Assembly: GCA_902805475.1 (NCBI GenBank)
Contig: CADCSX010000005.1
Location: 438,501 to 502,500, forward strand
DNA: 64,000 nucleotides
Direction: 5' to 3'
Source of the DNA: Entonaema liquescens
Taxonomy: Eukaryota; Ascomycota; Sordariomycetes; Xylariales; Xylariaceae
Within the stretch, counting starts at the first letter, position 1. The number at the start of each line of letters is the position of its first letter. Below the pieces are notes generated by a model. It did no database searches. It worked only from the letters and a program-made list of their open reading frames with translations, and was not told where the DNA came from. Position numbers and translations under genes: made by a program. Positions 11,800 through 25,270 of the stretch are shown here, one piece after another.

Positions 11800-14560
11800 T
11801 TTATTATAAAAAAATAATTAATGAATTATTATATATTTAAAAATTAATATATTTTTATTTTATTTAATTTTTAATTAAAAAATAAGTAATTTATTAAATT
11901 ATTAATTAAATATTAAATGTAATATTTTAACAAAAAATTTAAAATAAAAAGTAAAAAGTAATTATTATAATTATATTTAATAATTTATAATATGCTTTTT
12001 TTTAAATATATATATTTTTTATAAAAAATTTAAATATTTATTATTTAAAAAATTAATAATGATAATAATGATAATAATTTTTATTATATTAAATAAAAAG
12101 TTTATTTTTTTAATAAAAAATTTATAATGTTAAAATTTTAATTTTAATTTTATAAATATAATTAATTTTAATATATTAATAATTTTGAATATATTAATTA
12201 TTTTTAATATATTAATTTTTATTAAAAAAATTAATATAATATTTTAAATTTAAAATAATATTTTTAACATTTTTACATTTTTAATTAAATATTTATTATA
12301 ATTTGGAAAACGATATATAATATAAATTAATACGAATAAATAAAAATTCTATTTAAATTAATAAATAATTTCAATTTAAAATAATTAATAAATACATATA
12401 AATTTTATAAATTTTTTAATATAACGTATATTTATATATTATTTTAAAGTTTATTTAAATAATAACGTAATTATTTATATAATTTAAAACAAAATAATAT
12501 TTATAAAAAATAATTTCATTATAAAATATATTTAATTTATTATAAAAAAAACTTATTTTACATTAAATTATACATTATATAATTATTAAAAAATTATTAA
12601 TTAAAATCTTTATTATAAAAATGAATAAAATAATTAATAATTAAAAAATTAATATATTAATTAATTATAAAATCATTATTATTAATAAAAAATCTATTAA
12701 AATTAAAATAATTTATTTTAATACATTTAAATTATATAATTCCTCGTGTTATATTTTCTCGTTATATTTTTTTTAAATTAATCATTAATTAAATAACATA
12801 AATAACCATGTAATTTAAAATAAATTAATTTAATATCGATTTAAACGGTAATTAATATATATTTTAATAAATTTAATAACATATTTTAATTATTACATAA
12901 ATAAAAATTTATTTAAATAAAATAATTATTAATGTTGTAATTAAATTAATACGATTAAATTAAAAGTAAAACTCGGTCGTAACGCGTTTAATTATAATAA
13001 ATATGATATTTTAATAAAATATTATAATATATTAAATATTACGATATTATAATGTAACGTTTTATAAATATATAAAAAATTTTTTTTTTTAAAAAATTAT
13101 TATATTAATTTCAAATAATAAAATAAAAAATATTTTAAATGTTAACATTATTATTACGTATTTGTATAATAATAATGTTTTAAAAATTTTAATAAATGTT
13201 AAAACGTGTTTTTTAATATCGAAAATTATAATATTATAACGTAAAATTTTATAAACGTATAAAAAAACAAAAAAATTTAAAAAATACAATATTAATTTTA
13301 AATGATAAAAGGAAATTTATTTTTAACGTTATTATTAATTTCTTATTATATAATTACTATTTAAATTCTTTATAAATTATTAAATTTTTATAATTTATAA
13401 ATATAAACATACGGATTAACAATTCGTAACAACTTAATTATAAAATTTAAACCCATTAAAATAAAAAATAATAATTCTTTTTAAATAAATTAATATATTT
13501 TTAATTAATAAAAATATTTTATTTATTAATTTAATATAATAAAACATATAATTATATAATAATAAATTGTTTATATTTAACGTAAACTAATATTTTATTT
13601 ATTAATATATTATAATATAATAATTATTTAAAAAATAATTTTTATAATAATTTATAACGTAATAAATTAAAATTGAAAATTATTTAAAATTTATAATTTA
13701 AAAATATTTAAATAAACAGTAATTTATAATTATATATTATAAAATTATCTTTAAAATTATAAATGAATTTAAAAGTGATTTTTAAGATAATTAATAAATT
13801 TGTAATAAATATATAAAACAATTTTGAATTTAATAAATTTAAAATATATAATTTAAAAAGTTTTTATTTAAATTTTAATAAATCTTTTAACGAAAGAAAT
13901 ATCATTTTATATTAAAATAAAAATTATTTTAAAATAAAATATTTTTTTATTAATATCATTTAATGAAGAAAAATAAATTAAATATAAATTAAATTAATTA
14001 TTATAAAAATATCATAATATAATGGTATATGGTTAAATTAATTAAAGATATGTAAAATTAAATAATATTTAATAATAAGTTTTATTTTTAATAAATGTTT
14101 TAAAACTTTAAAATAAATTTTAATAAAATATAAAAAAAAACATTACAATTTTAAATATATTAAAAAAATCATTTTAAAAAAGTTCTAATATAATATAAGT
14201 ATAAATATAATGTAAATTTAAAAATATAATAAATATAATAAATTTATAATATTTTAAATTTTAAGTTTTCATATAATATATTAATTTTTAATAAAATATA
14301 AATTATTAATAAATATATTAAGAATTTATAAAAATAAATAAAATCATAACAATTTACATTATTAATGATTAAAAACAAAAATTTAATAAAAAATATTATA
14401 AATATATTTTTAATTAATAAAGTAAAAATATTAATATATTATATTTTTTTAAATGAAAAGTCAATTTTAAATTATATATTTATATTTGAAAAACGAATTA
14501 TGATTAAAAATGAAATAAAAGAAACCAATAATTTTTAATAATATAAATATAATAAATATA
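11800..14560. repeat. Repeat E1, copy b (with ~0.7 kb insertion)
   Basis: Collinear with E1a (1,700-4,120) and in the same orientation. The match is interrupted at about 12,735-13,470, where copy b has ~0.7 kb absent from copy a. Outside it the copies agree in long AT words and differ mainly by transitions. No protein domain could be read in either copy, so the family is not identified. Confidence 0.6.
12735..13470. other. Insertion in E1b relative to E1a
   Basis: E1a runs straight from aaaattaaaataatta to aatatattttt, while E1b has about 0.7 kb between these anchors. The insert starts near cctcgtgttatattttctcg and ends near ggattaacaattcgtaac. It contains an internal direct repeat of ~85 bp (about 13,038-13,125 and 13,228-13,310). 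No TIR, LTR or duplication could be established. It may be an insertion in b or a deletion in a. Confidence 0.45.
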
Positions 14561-14565
14561 AAAAT

Positions 14566-14662
14566 AAATATTATAATGAATATTATAATAAATATTATAA
14601 TAAATATTATAATAAATATTATAATAAATATTATAATAAATATTATAATAAATATTATAATA
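14566..14662. repeat. 12-bp tandem repeat
   Basis: About eight copies of tattataataaa follow the end of repeat E1b. The equivalent place in E1a has an irregular aataataaatattataataa tract followed by (ATT)n, so the same low-complexity end has expanded differently in the two copies. Confidence 0.8.
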
Positions 14663-14663
14663 A

Positions 14664-15310
14664 TTAAAAGATAATATAATAATAATTATAAAAAATATAA
14701 TTTTAATAATAAATATTATAAAATATATAAATTAAATAATTATTATTAAAAATATAATTTTAATTATAATTAATATAATTTTTATAAATAAAATTATTAT
14801 AATTATTTTAATAATTATTTTAAAAATTAATGAAATTAATGTTAAAAATAAAGTTTAATAAATGTAATAGTAAATTTTATATAAAAATAAAATATTATTA
14901 TAAAAAAGTAATTTAATTATAAAAAATAAAAAGTTTAATTAAAAATTAAAAATTAATTTTCATTTAAATAATAATTAAATAATAAATTGAAAAAAATATA
15001 ATTATTTATCATATATAAATAATAATAAAAAATTTAATATAGAATTAAATTATTTCAAATATATATATATATATAGATAATTATATATTATTTAAATTTA
15101 AAAATAGTAAATTTAAATATATATAATAAATAAATAAAAAATAAAACTTTATTATTAAAATTAATGAAATAAAAATAATTAATGTTTATATAAAATAAAT
15201 TAATATAATAAATAAAAAAAACTTAAATTTATTTATATAAAATTAAAATTATTATATAATAAAAATAAATTATAAAAATATTATTTATTAAAAATTAATA
15301 TAATTAATAT
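14664..15310. other. AT-rich DNA
   Basis: G and C are almost absent, with a short (TA)n run at about 15,058-15,075. Nothing else can be supported. Confidence 0.4.
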
Positions 15311-15850
15311 TTTATTTATTTATTATTTTTACGCTATTGTACTTGGATATAATTACATTTTTGTTTATAATAAAGTATTATTAATGTTTTTATTAAATAA
15401 ATAAATTTAAATAAAAACTATATTTATATTAAAGTAAATTTATTTATTTTAATTTTTTTTATATTACGTTTATAATTTATTATTTTATCATTGTTTTTAT
15501 TTATATAAGGTAAATATTATTAATTAATTTTATAGTTTTTTTAATTATAAATTATTATTTTTTAATTAAATTATAAGATTTAAATATTATATTATAAGTT
15601 TTTAATTAAATTATCATTAATTAAAAAAGTTTTAAAATAATATTTTTGTTAATAATGTTATAAGTTTTGTTAAGTATATTTTTATATATATTTTTTCGAA
15701 TTGTTAGCTTTTTTTAATTTGGTAATATTTAAAGTAATAACATTTTAAAATATATTTTTAACTTTTTTAAAATAAAGTTTTTTAATATTTGTATAAAGAA
15801 AAAGTTTTTTGGGTTTTTATATAATGAATAAAGTTATAATTATAAATTAA
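15311..15850 (-). mobile_element. SINE copy 5, 5'-truncated
   Basis: Read on the minus strand, this matches the last ~540 bp of the tRNA-headed SINE and ends in a short AAAT tail (left side, 15,311-15,325). Homology stops near 15,850, about 290 bp short of the complete copies, so the tRNA-like head is missing. Plus-strand C is nearly gone while G remains (gggttttt, ggtaaatatt), so mutation hit one strand. 5' truncation is typical of elements copied by a LINE reverse transcriptase. No clear target-site duplication. Confidence 0.7.
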
Positions 15851-16993
15851 ATTTTTAATAACATTAATATATAAATATATTAATATAATTTATAATTTAA
15901 ATTATTATTAAAAATAAAATTTTATAAAAAATAAATATATATTAATTATTTAAAAATAATTAAAAAATTTTTAAAATAAATTTAAAATTTAATTTTTTAA
16001 TAAATAAAATATATTTTTAATAATATAAAAAAAATAAATATCATATATATATATTTATTAATAATATAATATAATAAATCTTATAATTAACATAAATAAT
16101 TATTAATATATTATTTATTTATTAATTATATAATTTTAATTATATTAACGAATAAAATTATTTATTTTATATTATTTTCTTTCATTTTTTAATAATATAA
16201 TGTTATTATAATATTTAAAAAATTATAATTTTATGTATATTTTAAAATTTATTTTAAATTTTAAATATTAATTTTAATATTTAATAAAATAGAAATTTAA
16301 TAAAATTAAATTAAGAAAATATAAAAATTTAATTAATAATTTTATTAATTAATTATAAAATTAAATTATATAATATAAATTATAAAGATTTTATAATAAT
16401 ATAATAATTCATATATTAACATAAAATTAAATTATTTTTGAAAATATATATAAAATTTCTTTTATAAAATTTGTAAACAATTATATTTTTATATATTTTT
16501 TAAATTAAAATTATAAAATTATTTTTTATTTTTTATTTTTAATAATTATATATATTTATAATATTTTTTTTTATTTACAGGTTTTATAAAATTATTTATA
16601 AAATTCTTTTTACTAATAATTTTCTTTATTACAATATATTTATTTTTAATTTTTTATTTTATATTAATAAATTTTTTTTTATTTTTTTTTAATAATTTAT
16701 TATTATCTTTTTTATTTATATAATTATTATAATATTATTAAATAATAATATAATTAATTTTTAAAATATAAATTTTAATTTTTTTTTAAAAAATTAAATA
16801 TTTACGTTATATTTATTACCGTTAAAATTAACATAATATATATAAATTTTTTTTAAGTTTTTTATAATAATTATCATACAAATACATTAATTAATAAAGA
16901 ATATATATTTAATCGTAAATTTATTAATAATTAAATTTAAAACGTAATTATTATTAATTCTATTATATAATTTTAATTTTTTATAAAAAATAA
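15851..16993. other. AT-rich DNA
   Basis: Stops in all frames, no repeat family assigned, and only scattered CG words. Nothing identified. Confidence 0.4.
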
Positions 16994-17736
16994 TGTTATT
17001 TTAAAATTACTTTATTAAGTTTATAATATAAATTATTTTACCGAACATTTATAAATAATTAACAATTAAAATTATTAATAAAATGATATAACTTTATAAT
17101 TTTTTTAAATTTTACAATATAAATAATAAAAAATAAACATTATTAAAACATTACGTTTTTATTTTTTTATATTAAAAAAAAAATAATAGTAAATATTATA
17201 AATAACATTAAATTTTATTTTAAATTTATATTTATATAAGAAATTAATTATATTTAAATATTTAACGTCGTTAATAATATACGTGGCATTATTATATTAT
17301 TTAATAATATTTTATTTAATTTATATAATATAATTACGAAAATGATGTTATTAAACGCATTTAATTACATTAATGAAATTTATGTAAATAACTTTTATTA
17401 AAAACATTAATATTACGAAAAAGTAATATAAAAATATTTTATTTATAAATTATTCATTTTTATTTATATATTATTACTTTTAAAATAATTTTACGAAATA
17501 TAATCGTATTTCTTTAACGTTAATATTAATCAATTAATTAAAATTTAAATAATGAAATCATTTTAAATTATATTTAAATATTTATTATTATAATTAAAAA
17601 ATATTAAATTTAATTTAAAATAATAAAGTAAATTTGTAAAAGTGTTAATTTACAATAATATTTATACGTAATTATTAATAATTATAATTTTAAATTATTT
17701 ATATTATAAATTTTATAAAGTATTTTTAAAATAACA
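16994..17736. mobile_element. Long-TIR DNA element, copy 2
   Basis: The left end (tgttattttaaaattactttattaag) and the reverse complement of the right end (near 17,660-17,736) match each other over roughly 50 bp. The left end also matches copy 1 at 8,314, including the attattttaccgaac word. It is ~740 bp long against ~910 bp for copy 1, with no coding capacity. It is the more heavily mutated of the two. Target duplication not resolvable. Confidence 0.65.
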
Positions 17737-17970
17737 TCATTTATTATAAATATAATATAAATAATTTTTTTTAAACGTTTAATATTATATACATTTCTTC
17801 GTTAAATTTTAAATATTTTATGATTTTTTTAATTTTTATTAAATATTTAGAAAAAAAATTACGTATAAAATAAACTTATATAAACGTTATAAAATTAATA
17901 TTAAATTTTATAACGCACGTAAAAAAATTAACTTTATTAATAAATAAAACATGTTTAAATATTTTAATAA

Positions 17971-18116
17971 TGTTAAACGTAATTTAACATATATTTGTAA
18001 AATTAAAGTTTAATATAAAGTTTAATATATAATTATTAATTACAATTTAATAAATTTTTAATTTGTTAAATTTTAAGAAAATCAACTTCATTTTCATTTT
18101 GCAAAATTGCCTTACA
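17971..18116 (+). mobile_element. Solo LTR, LTR-A family (146 bp)
   Basis: Starts TGTTAAACG, ends CCTTACA, is 146 bp long, and is flanked by the perfect 5-bp repeat AATAA on both sides. The centre is a palindrome (aaatttttaatttgttaaattt). This isolated copy keeps more G and C than copies attached to longer elements. Orientation follows the better copies, in which CCTTACA is followed by a primer-binding-site-like TTTGGTAAC. Such a short LTR resembles TRIM/SMART-type miniature LTR retrotransposons; no open frame belongs to it. Confidence 0.8.
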
Positions 18117-20690
18117 AATAATATTAATTTATTATTTATTAAAGTCTTTTAATAATAAATCTTTTTATTTTTTTTAACTCGAAAAAAAATAAAATTAATT
18201 TACTTTCGTTAAATATTATAAATTATAAAACTTTTTCAATATGTTATTATTAATTACAACGTATATTTTTAATAAATAATAATTGTATATTTATACTTTA
18301 AAATATTAATTAACGTTTTTAAATTTTATAATAAATATATTTTCGCGGAATTATTAAGTTAAATTATATAATTATTTAAAACTTCAATCGAATATAATAA
18401 AATTATTAATTTAAAAAATTATTAAATTCTTTATTTCATTATTTATATAAATAATTTATATTTTAATTTTTTAAATATATAATATATTTTTCTTTATTAC
18501 GTAATTTTGAATTATTTTAATTCGTATAATAAATTTATTAATTAAATAATTACTTTTTTCAAATATTTATATAGAAATATTTTTTAATAATAAAAAAAAA
18601 TATAAAAATACTTTTTTATAAATCTTTATTAAAATAAATAATTATAAAGTTAATTTATAATATATAAAAATTTAAATTAATAATTAACGTTATTAAAATA
18701 TATTATAAAGTAATTTTAATTATTATAATTATTATTTTATTATAATTAATATTTTTTTATTACATGAATTTTCGGGCGTAAATATATTTTTTTAAATTGA
18801 TTTAAAAATTTTAATAATAAAATTCTTTTTTAATATTTATTTAAAATTTATTTGATAATTATAAAAAAAATTTTTAATTAAATAAATTTAAACGTATTTT
18901 ATTTAAAAAATTTCTATTTCTTTATAAAAATAGTTTTAAATTATTATTTTTATTTATTTTTTATTATTACTTTTTTAATATAAATTTATTTCTATTAATT
19001 TAAAATAATTTATTTATATATATAAAATAAGTTAAATTTCTTTAATTTAAATTATTTATTTACGTTAATTTTATATTTTATAATAAATTATTTATAATTT
19101 ACGTGTTAAAATAAATAATAATTTTCATATTATTATTATTTAATACGTTTTTGTAATTAAAAGTTATTATAAAGAAATATTTTATTTTATTTAATATTTT
19201 TTAAATTTTTTATATATACATTTAACTTAATTTAATTTATTGTTTATTACATTTTTATTAATAATATTATTATTTTTATTTTTTATATTCATTTTTAACA
19301 TTTTTATAATTCTTTATATGAAAAACGTTTTTATATATAATTTAAAAATGATTTTGTAATATTTTTTAAATTTAAAAATATATTATTGTCTTAAATATAT
19401 TTATAGAAAATAATATATAATATAATAAAAAAGTTTTTTTTTTTGATTAATTATATTGTAAAATTATATTATTTAATATATTTTAAAAAAATAATTTTAA
19501 CGTTTTTAATACTTAATTTTTTAATTGCTATAAATTAATAATTCGAATTAATATAAATAATATAATAGTTTTTAAATATTTAAAAATAAACATTATTAAA
19601 TTTATAGTTTTTTATAAATTTAATAAATTTCTTTATCAATATATTTATTTTATTTAAAACGTAAATTATTATTTTAAATATATAATTTTAAAAATTAATA
19701 AATTTCTTTATTTTAATATATATAATACGTATTTTATTTTATAAAATATATATATATATATATATTTACCACGTTATTTTAATATTAATTATATAGTAAT
19801 AATTAAATTAAATTAATATTTTTATTATAATAAAAATCTTTTAATTGATTTATTTAGAATTTTCGTTCGTTATTAATTTATAAAATTTTAATTCGTTTTC
19901 GTAAACCGTTATTTTAATTAAATAAAATTTAAAATATTTTAAATAATTAAATTAAATATCCCATTAAAATTATAATTATTTTATTTTGAATTTTATATAT
20001 TATAAATTTTTATTATAAATTTTCATTATTTATAATTATTATAAAATGTTTTTTTTTTTCGATTAAAACAAGTTATAAAATTTTTAAATTCTATTACGTT
20101 ATTTTTCCCAAATATAAAATTTATTTTTAAAGTTTTTTTAAAAATATTTTTATAATTTTTATTTAATTATAAATAAAATAAAATAAATTTTTAATTATTT
20201 TTTTATTAACGTTGATATTTATAAATTTATTAATAATCCTTTTTAATTTATTTATATTAAAATAATATAATTTTTTATTTTATAAAATTAATTTATTTTT
20301 TATTTCGTTAATAAATTTTAATAATATTTTAAATATATTTAATATTTTTAAATAATTTTAATATTTTTAAATAATTTTAACTGTTAATATTTATATTTTT
20401 TTATAATACATATTTTTATTATTAAAATAATATAAATTTTAATGTTAATTTATTATATTATTATAAATAAAATATTTATTTATGAATATTTATAATCATA
20501 AAAATTATTTTAATAATATTATATACGTAATAATTATTTATTTAATTATTTACTTAACATAAAAACTTTTTTAAAAATATTTTAATAAAAGAATTTTAAA
20601 TTAAAAAAAATATATTTTAATATTATTATTATAACATTTTTATTTAATTTTTATAATTAATATTTTATTATTTTTATATTTGTTATTAAT
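18117..20690. other. AT-rich DNA, no gene recognised
   Basis: A ~2.5 kb gene-free stretch. It includes a (TA)n run at about 19,746-19,766. CG words persist (ttaacgtt, ttacgt), suggesting old RIP-type damage, but there is no match to the defined families by eye. Two tandem words, taatatttttaaataatttt, occur near 20,340-20,375. Confidence 0.4.
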
Positions 20691-20910
20691 ATAAATTTGT
20701 TTTTAATATTTATAACGTAATATTGTAAAAAATTAATAATATTTTATAAATAATAAATTATTATAATATTTAAAAAATCAAAATAATTTTATATTATAAT
20801 TGTAATAACGGTATTATATAAAAATATTAATATTAAAATAATAATAAAAAATTTAATATATAATATATATATTAATTATAATAAATAATAATAATAAATA
20901 ATTTATAAAA
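20690..20910 (+). mobile_element. LINE 5' end fragment (LINE-4)
   Basis: The run attgtaaaaaattaataat...tattataattgtaataacgg...attaattataataaataataata matches the 5' leader of LINE-2 (about 49,180-49,370) and LINE-3 (about 41,085-41,260), including the start of the AAT-rich microsatellite. Homology stops near 20,910. A free LINE 5' end is odd, because target-primed copying usually loses the 5' side, so this is likely a deletion remnant. Confidence 0.55.
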
Positions 20911-21189
20911 AAAATTTAATTATTTTTTATTTAATAATAATTTTAATAAAATTATACTTTTATTATATTTTTAATTTTATTATCATTTTTTATATTTATA
21001 ATATTATTTTTTTTAAAAGTTTTTTTAATTTTATTTAATTTTATTTAATTTTATTTAATTTTATTTATTTATAAATTTATTTTTAAATTTTTTAATAAAA
21101 TAATAATAAAAAAAACATTAATTTTTTTTAATTTAAATTTAATTTTATATTTATATTTTTTTTTAAATTTAAAAAAGAATTTTGTAAAA
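20911..21189. other. AT-rich DNA with 10-bp tandem
   Basis: Contains about four copies of a 10-bp unit (ttttatttaa, 21,028-21,070). No coding signal. Confidence 0.5.
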
Positions 21190-21198
21190 TAAAATAAA

Positions 21199-21201
<3 letters not shown>

Positions 21202-21234
<33 letters not shown>

Positions 21235-21458
21235 TTTATTCCGTTACGTTTACATATTTAGCCCGTTGCGGTTAAGGCATTGGCGGTGCTTTTTCTTAGT
21301 AAATTTTCGGGTAAGAACCGTGCTTTTGTCGGAGAAAACTTAACCCGCTTCCGTTTGTTTTCACTATTTTCGTTGCACGCCCGTATTATACGTTGTTATA
21401 TCTTATTAAAGTTTCACCACTTTAATAGATTAAATAGTACGTTTAGCCGTACGGGGTT
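21202..21458 (-). mobile_element. LINE 3'-end fragment with near-original GC (LINE-5)
   Basis: On the minus strand these 257 bp match the last part of LINE-1 (about 31,300-31,525) and end in the same (AAT)n tail, here seen as (ATT)n at the left edge. A 12-bp duplication, TAAAATAAAATT, flanks it (21,190-21,201; 21,459-21,470), so it is a genuine 5'-truncated insertion. It is the most GC-rich patch of comparable size in the window (gcccgttgcgg, cttaacccgcttccg) although its long relatives are ~10% GC. A plus-strand open frame across it is a by-product of the lost stops. It serves as a near-unmutated reference for the LINE tail. Confidence 0.88.
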
Positions 21459-21470
21459 TAAAATAAAATT

Positions 21471-24300
21471 CATTTTTTTAAAATTTAAAAAAAAGTTTTA
21501 TTTATTAAATTTTTATTAATAAATATATATTAAATATAATTTAATAAAATTATTTTTAAATTTTTTATTAAAATTTTTTATAAAATTATTTTTATTATTA
21601 ATTAATTTTTAAAATTAAATTATTTATTTATTTTAATATAATATAAATAAAAAATCATTTATTTAATATTTTATATATTTAATTAATTTTATTTTATAAA
21701 TTTTTATTATTTTTTAAAAATTAATTAATTAAATTTTTTTTTATTTATTATTATTTTATTTAATATATATTTATAAAAATAATTTTATATGTATTTTAAA
21801 TTTATTTTAATTTATATTAATATATAAGTTTTATATTATTATAAGGATTTTATAAATTAAATAAATATTTAAAATTTATAAAAATAAAATAAAAATAATT
21901 AAATTATTAAATTTCTTTAATTAATAAATAATTAATAATTAGAAAATGATAATATAAAATTATAAAAATTAAATGGTAAATAAGAAAAAATAATAAATTA
22001 TTTTATTTAAAAGATAATTAATATAAAAAAAAATAAAAAAAATAATTAAATTTATTATAAAAATTTAAAAAATTCAATAAATACATTGGAAATTATAATA
22101 ATATAAGTTTTAATTATTATAAAATTAATTGTAAATTATTTAATAAATAAAAAATAATTAACAAAGATTTAAAAAACTAATTTAATATTTATTTAAATTT
22201 TTAATAATAAATTAATTTTAAATGTATAATTAAAATAACTTTTAAAACTTTTATTAAATATAACCGTTTGTAATTTAATTTAATTTTTTAGTTTATAAAT
22301 AATTTAAACGTTAATATTCGAACATGAAATTTAATTTATAATTATAAAAATAGGAATTTTAATAATAAATGTAAAAAAAAACCGTTTTAAAAATCCGGAA
22401 AATAAAATATTTAAAATTATTATTAATAAATAATTAATAAATAATAAATTTATTATATAAAAATTTAAAATTAAATAATAATTTTAATTTTATTTATTTT
22501 AAAAATTTAATTAATTTAAGTAATTTCAATAATATTTAATTTATTAAATTGTAATATTAAAAAATATTTTAATGTTTATTTTAAAAAATAAAAAAAAAAT
22601 AAATAAATTATTATATTTATTAATATTTAAATAATAAATGGTATATTTATAATATATATAATATATATATATATATATTTTTTATATATTTTTTAATAAA
22701 GTAAATTTTAATATTAATATATTTATTAAAAAATTATAATGTTTAAACTTTACTTAATTACGCAATTTTTCAATATAATATATAATGTAAAAAATAGTAA
22801 AAATAGCTTTTTATTAAATTTCTTAAATTTATTAATAGTTAATTTTATTAATGATAAATTATTAAAATAATAATTAAAAATAAACTTTCGTTTTTTAAAA
22901 TAAAATTACCTTAAATAACTACTATTATATAATTTAATTATTCTATTAAATTTTTTATAATAAAGTTTAAAACGTAATTTTTCTAATGTTTAATAAATAA
23001 TAATATTACGTATTTATATATTAAAATTAATTTATTTAAAACTTTATTATTTAATTAAATTAAAACTTTTATAATTATATAAAAAATATTTATAATAAAG
23101 TTAAATAATAATTTTAAATTATATAACTTTAATATTATAAATAATTTTAAATTAAATATTAAATATATTTAATTTATATATTTTAAATTTTTTATTAAAA
23201 AAATATAAAAGTTTTATATATTTAAATATTTTCTATATAATATGCGAAAAATATTAAGATAATATACTTTATTAATATATATTAAATAAATAAATAAATT
23301 AAAAAAAAGCTTTTATAATTTTTATGTATTTAATATTAAAAGTTTTTATTTAAATATTAATAATATTAAAAATTAATTAATAGTTTAAAAATATTTTCAT
23401 AAAATTAAAAATAAATTTATATATATTAAAAAAATAATATTAATGTTTTAAAATATTTTTTTAATATTAAAATAAATAAATAGAAAAAAGTAATTATATA
23501 AAATTTTGAAAATAAATCTTTTTTTAAATTTATAATCAAGCTTTTTTATAATTTTATTTAATATTATAAAAATATTAAAAATTACATTAATAATAAATTT
23601 AAATTCGTTTTATTAAATTATAAAATTTTTAATTTAAAAAATGTAAATATTTTATTAAAAAAAATAAAAATTAAAAAGTTACCTATTTAAATTAAACATA
23701 AAATTTATATCTTAATGTTTATAATTAATGATATAATATTAATTTTAATTTAATTTAATCTAAAATATTATATTTATACGGAACTATTTATTTATTTAAA
23801 ATAATATAAATAAGATTTTTAATTTTATATTATTATATAAATAAATATTAAAATATAATTTTAATAAATAAATTTAAATTAATATCTTATTTTAAAAAAT
23901 ATTTTTTTAAATAATATTAATATATTATAATATTATAAATAAATTATTAAATATTAATTTAAATTTAATATTATTAATAAGTTTATATGAAAATTATATT
24001 TTACGTTTTTTTTAAATAATAATTTATTATTTAATAATATAATTTAATTTTTATTTTCCAATTTAATTAATTTTATTTAAATAATCCGTAACTTTTAATA
24101 ATTTATTTTAAACAATATGTTCCACATTAAAATAAAAAATATAAATAAAAAATATAATATAAAAATTATAATTTATTAATAACTTTTTATTAATATAATA
24201 TAATCCGTTTACAATTTTATATTTTATTTATAAATAATAATTAATAAATAATTATATATTAAATTTATAAAAACATAATTAAAATTTTATTATAAAATAA
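21471..24300. other. AT-rich DNA, no gene recognised
   Basis: A long gene-free stretch. It holds a (TA)n run near 22,648-22,680 and scattered CG words (gaaccg-like words near 22,260 and 22,380). No match to the repeat families was recognised, and no frame stays open long enough to consider. Confidence 0.4.
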
Positions 24301-25270
24301 TATATTTTATTTAAATAAATATTACATATTTATTCTTTTAAAATAAAATACACAAATAAAAATTAAATATCATTTAAAGTAAATAAAAATTTATTAAAAT
24401 TATTTAATAATAATTTAACATTAATTTTTTTATTAAATATTTTTTTAAAACTTATACCATTTAAATTATTCCCACATATAAAAATATAACAATTTTATTT
24501 TTTACTATAAATTTTAAAAACAAAATATATTTAAATAATAATATTTTATTATATAATAACACGCATATTACATAATTTTACTATATTAAATCTCATTATT
24601 ACTTTTAAAACGCAAATATAAATTTCATTATTAATTTTTTAAATATTTATAAAGAAATATATATTAAATAATAAAAATCTTATATTTTCATTATTAATAA
24701 ATACATTTATTACAAATAGAATATTATTTTTATCATTTATAATATTAACATATAAATATATGTAATAATAAATTTTCTTTTATAATATTTTTAATAAATT
24801 CCGTTATAAAAAATAACTTTTTTTTTAATATTTTTTTTATTTTTTAATATATTTATATATTATAATAAACCACATTTTATAAAACCATAATTAAAAAATT
24901 AAATATTACTAATAATAATGTAAATAATTAATTATTAATAATATTAATTAAAATTACATTTTTAAAATTCCCGTATTTATTTATTATTATTATAATATCG
25001 CTCATTAATATATTAATATTTTTAAATTAAAAAAATTATATTAAAAAATAAATTTTTTTTAATAAAAAAAACAAAATAAAAAAAAATAAAACTTAATCTT
25101 ATTACATTTTATAAAAAATAACCCATTAATAATAATACTTTTATTTACTTAATAATATTAATTAACATATATAAAATTTATAAATAATATAAAAAAAAAA
25201 ATTTATTTAATTAATTAACTTTATATTTAATATTTTTATAAATATAAATATTAATAATTTATATATTAAA
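24301..25270. other. AT-rich tract that keeps C but not G on the plus strand
   Basis: C occurs regularly (cattcccacatata, ataacacgcatattac, aaatctcatt) while G is very rare on the plus strand. Minus-strand C>T change would produce this. No gene or known repeat is recognised; the uniform footprint suggests one mutated element or duplication about 1 kb long. Confidence 0.45.

Noticed and set aside
13089..13289. 66-codon minus-strand open frame
   Set aside because: It lies in the AT-rich insertion of repeat E1b; Phe/Ile-rich low-complexity product with no relative.
21280..21519. 79-codon plus-strand open frame
   Set aside because: It runs antisense across the LINE-5 3'-end fragment, which is non-coding in the other copies. 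It is open only because the fragment kept its GC.
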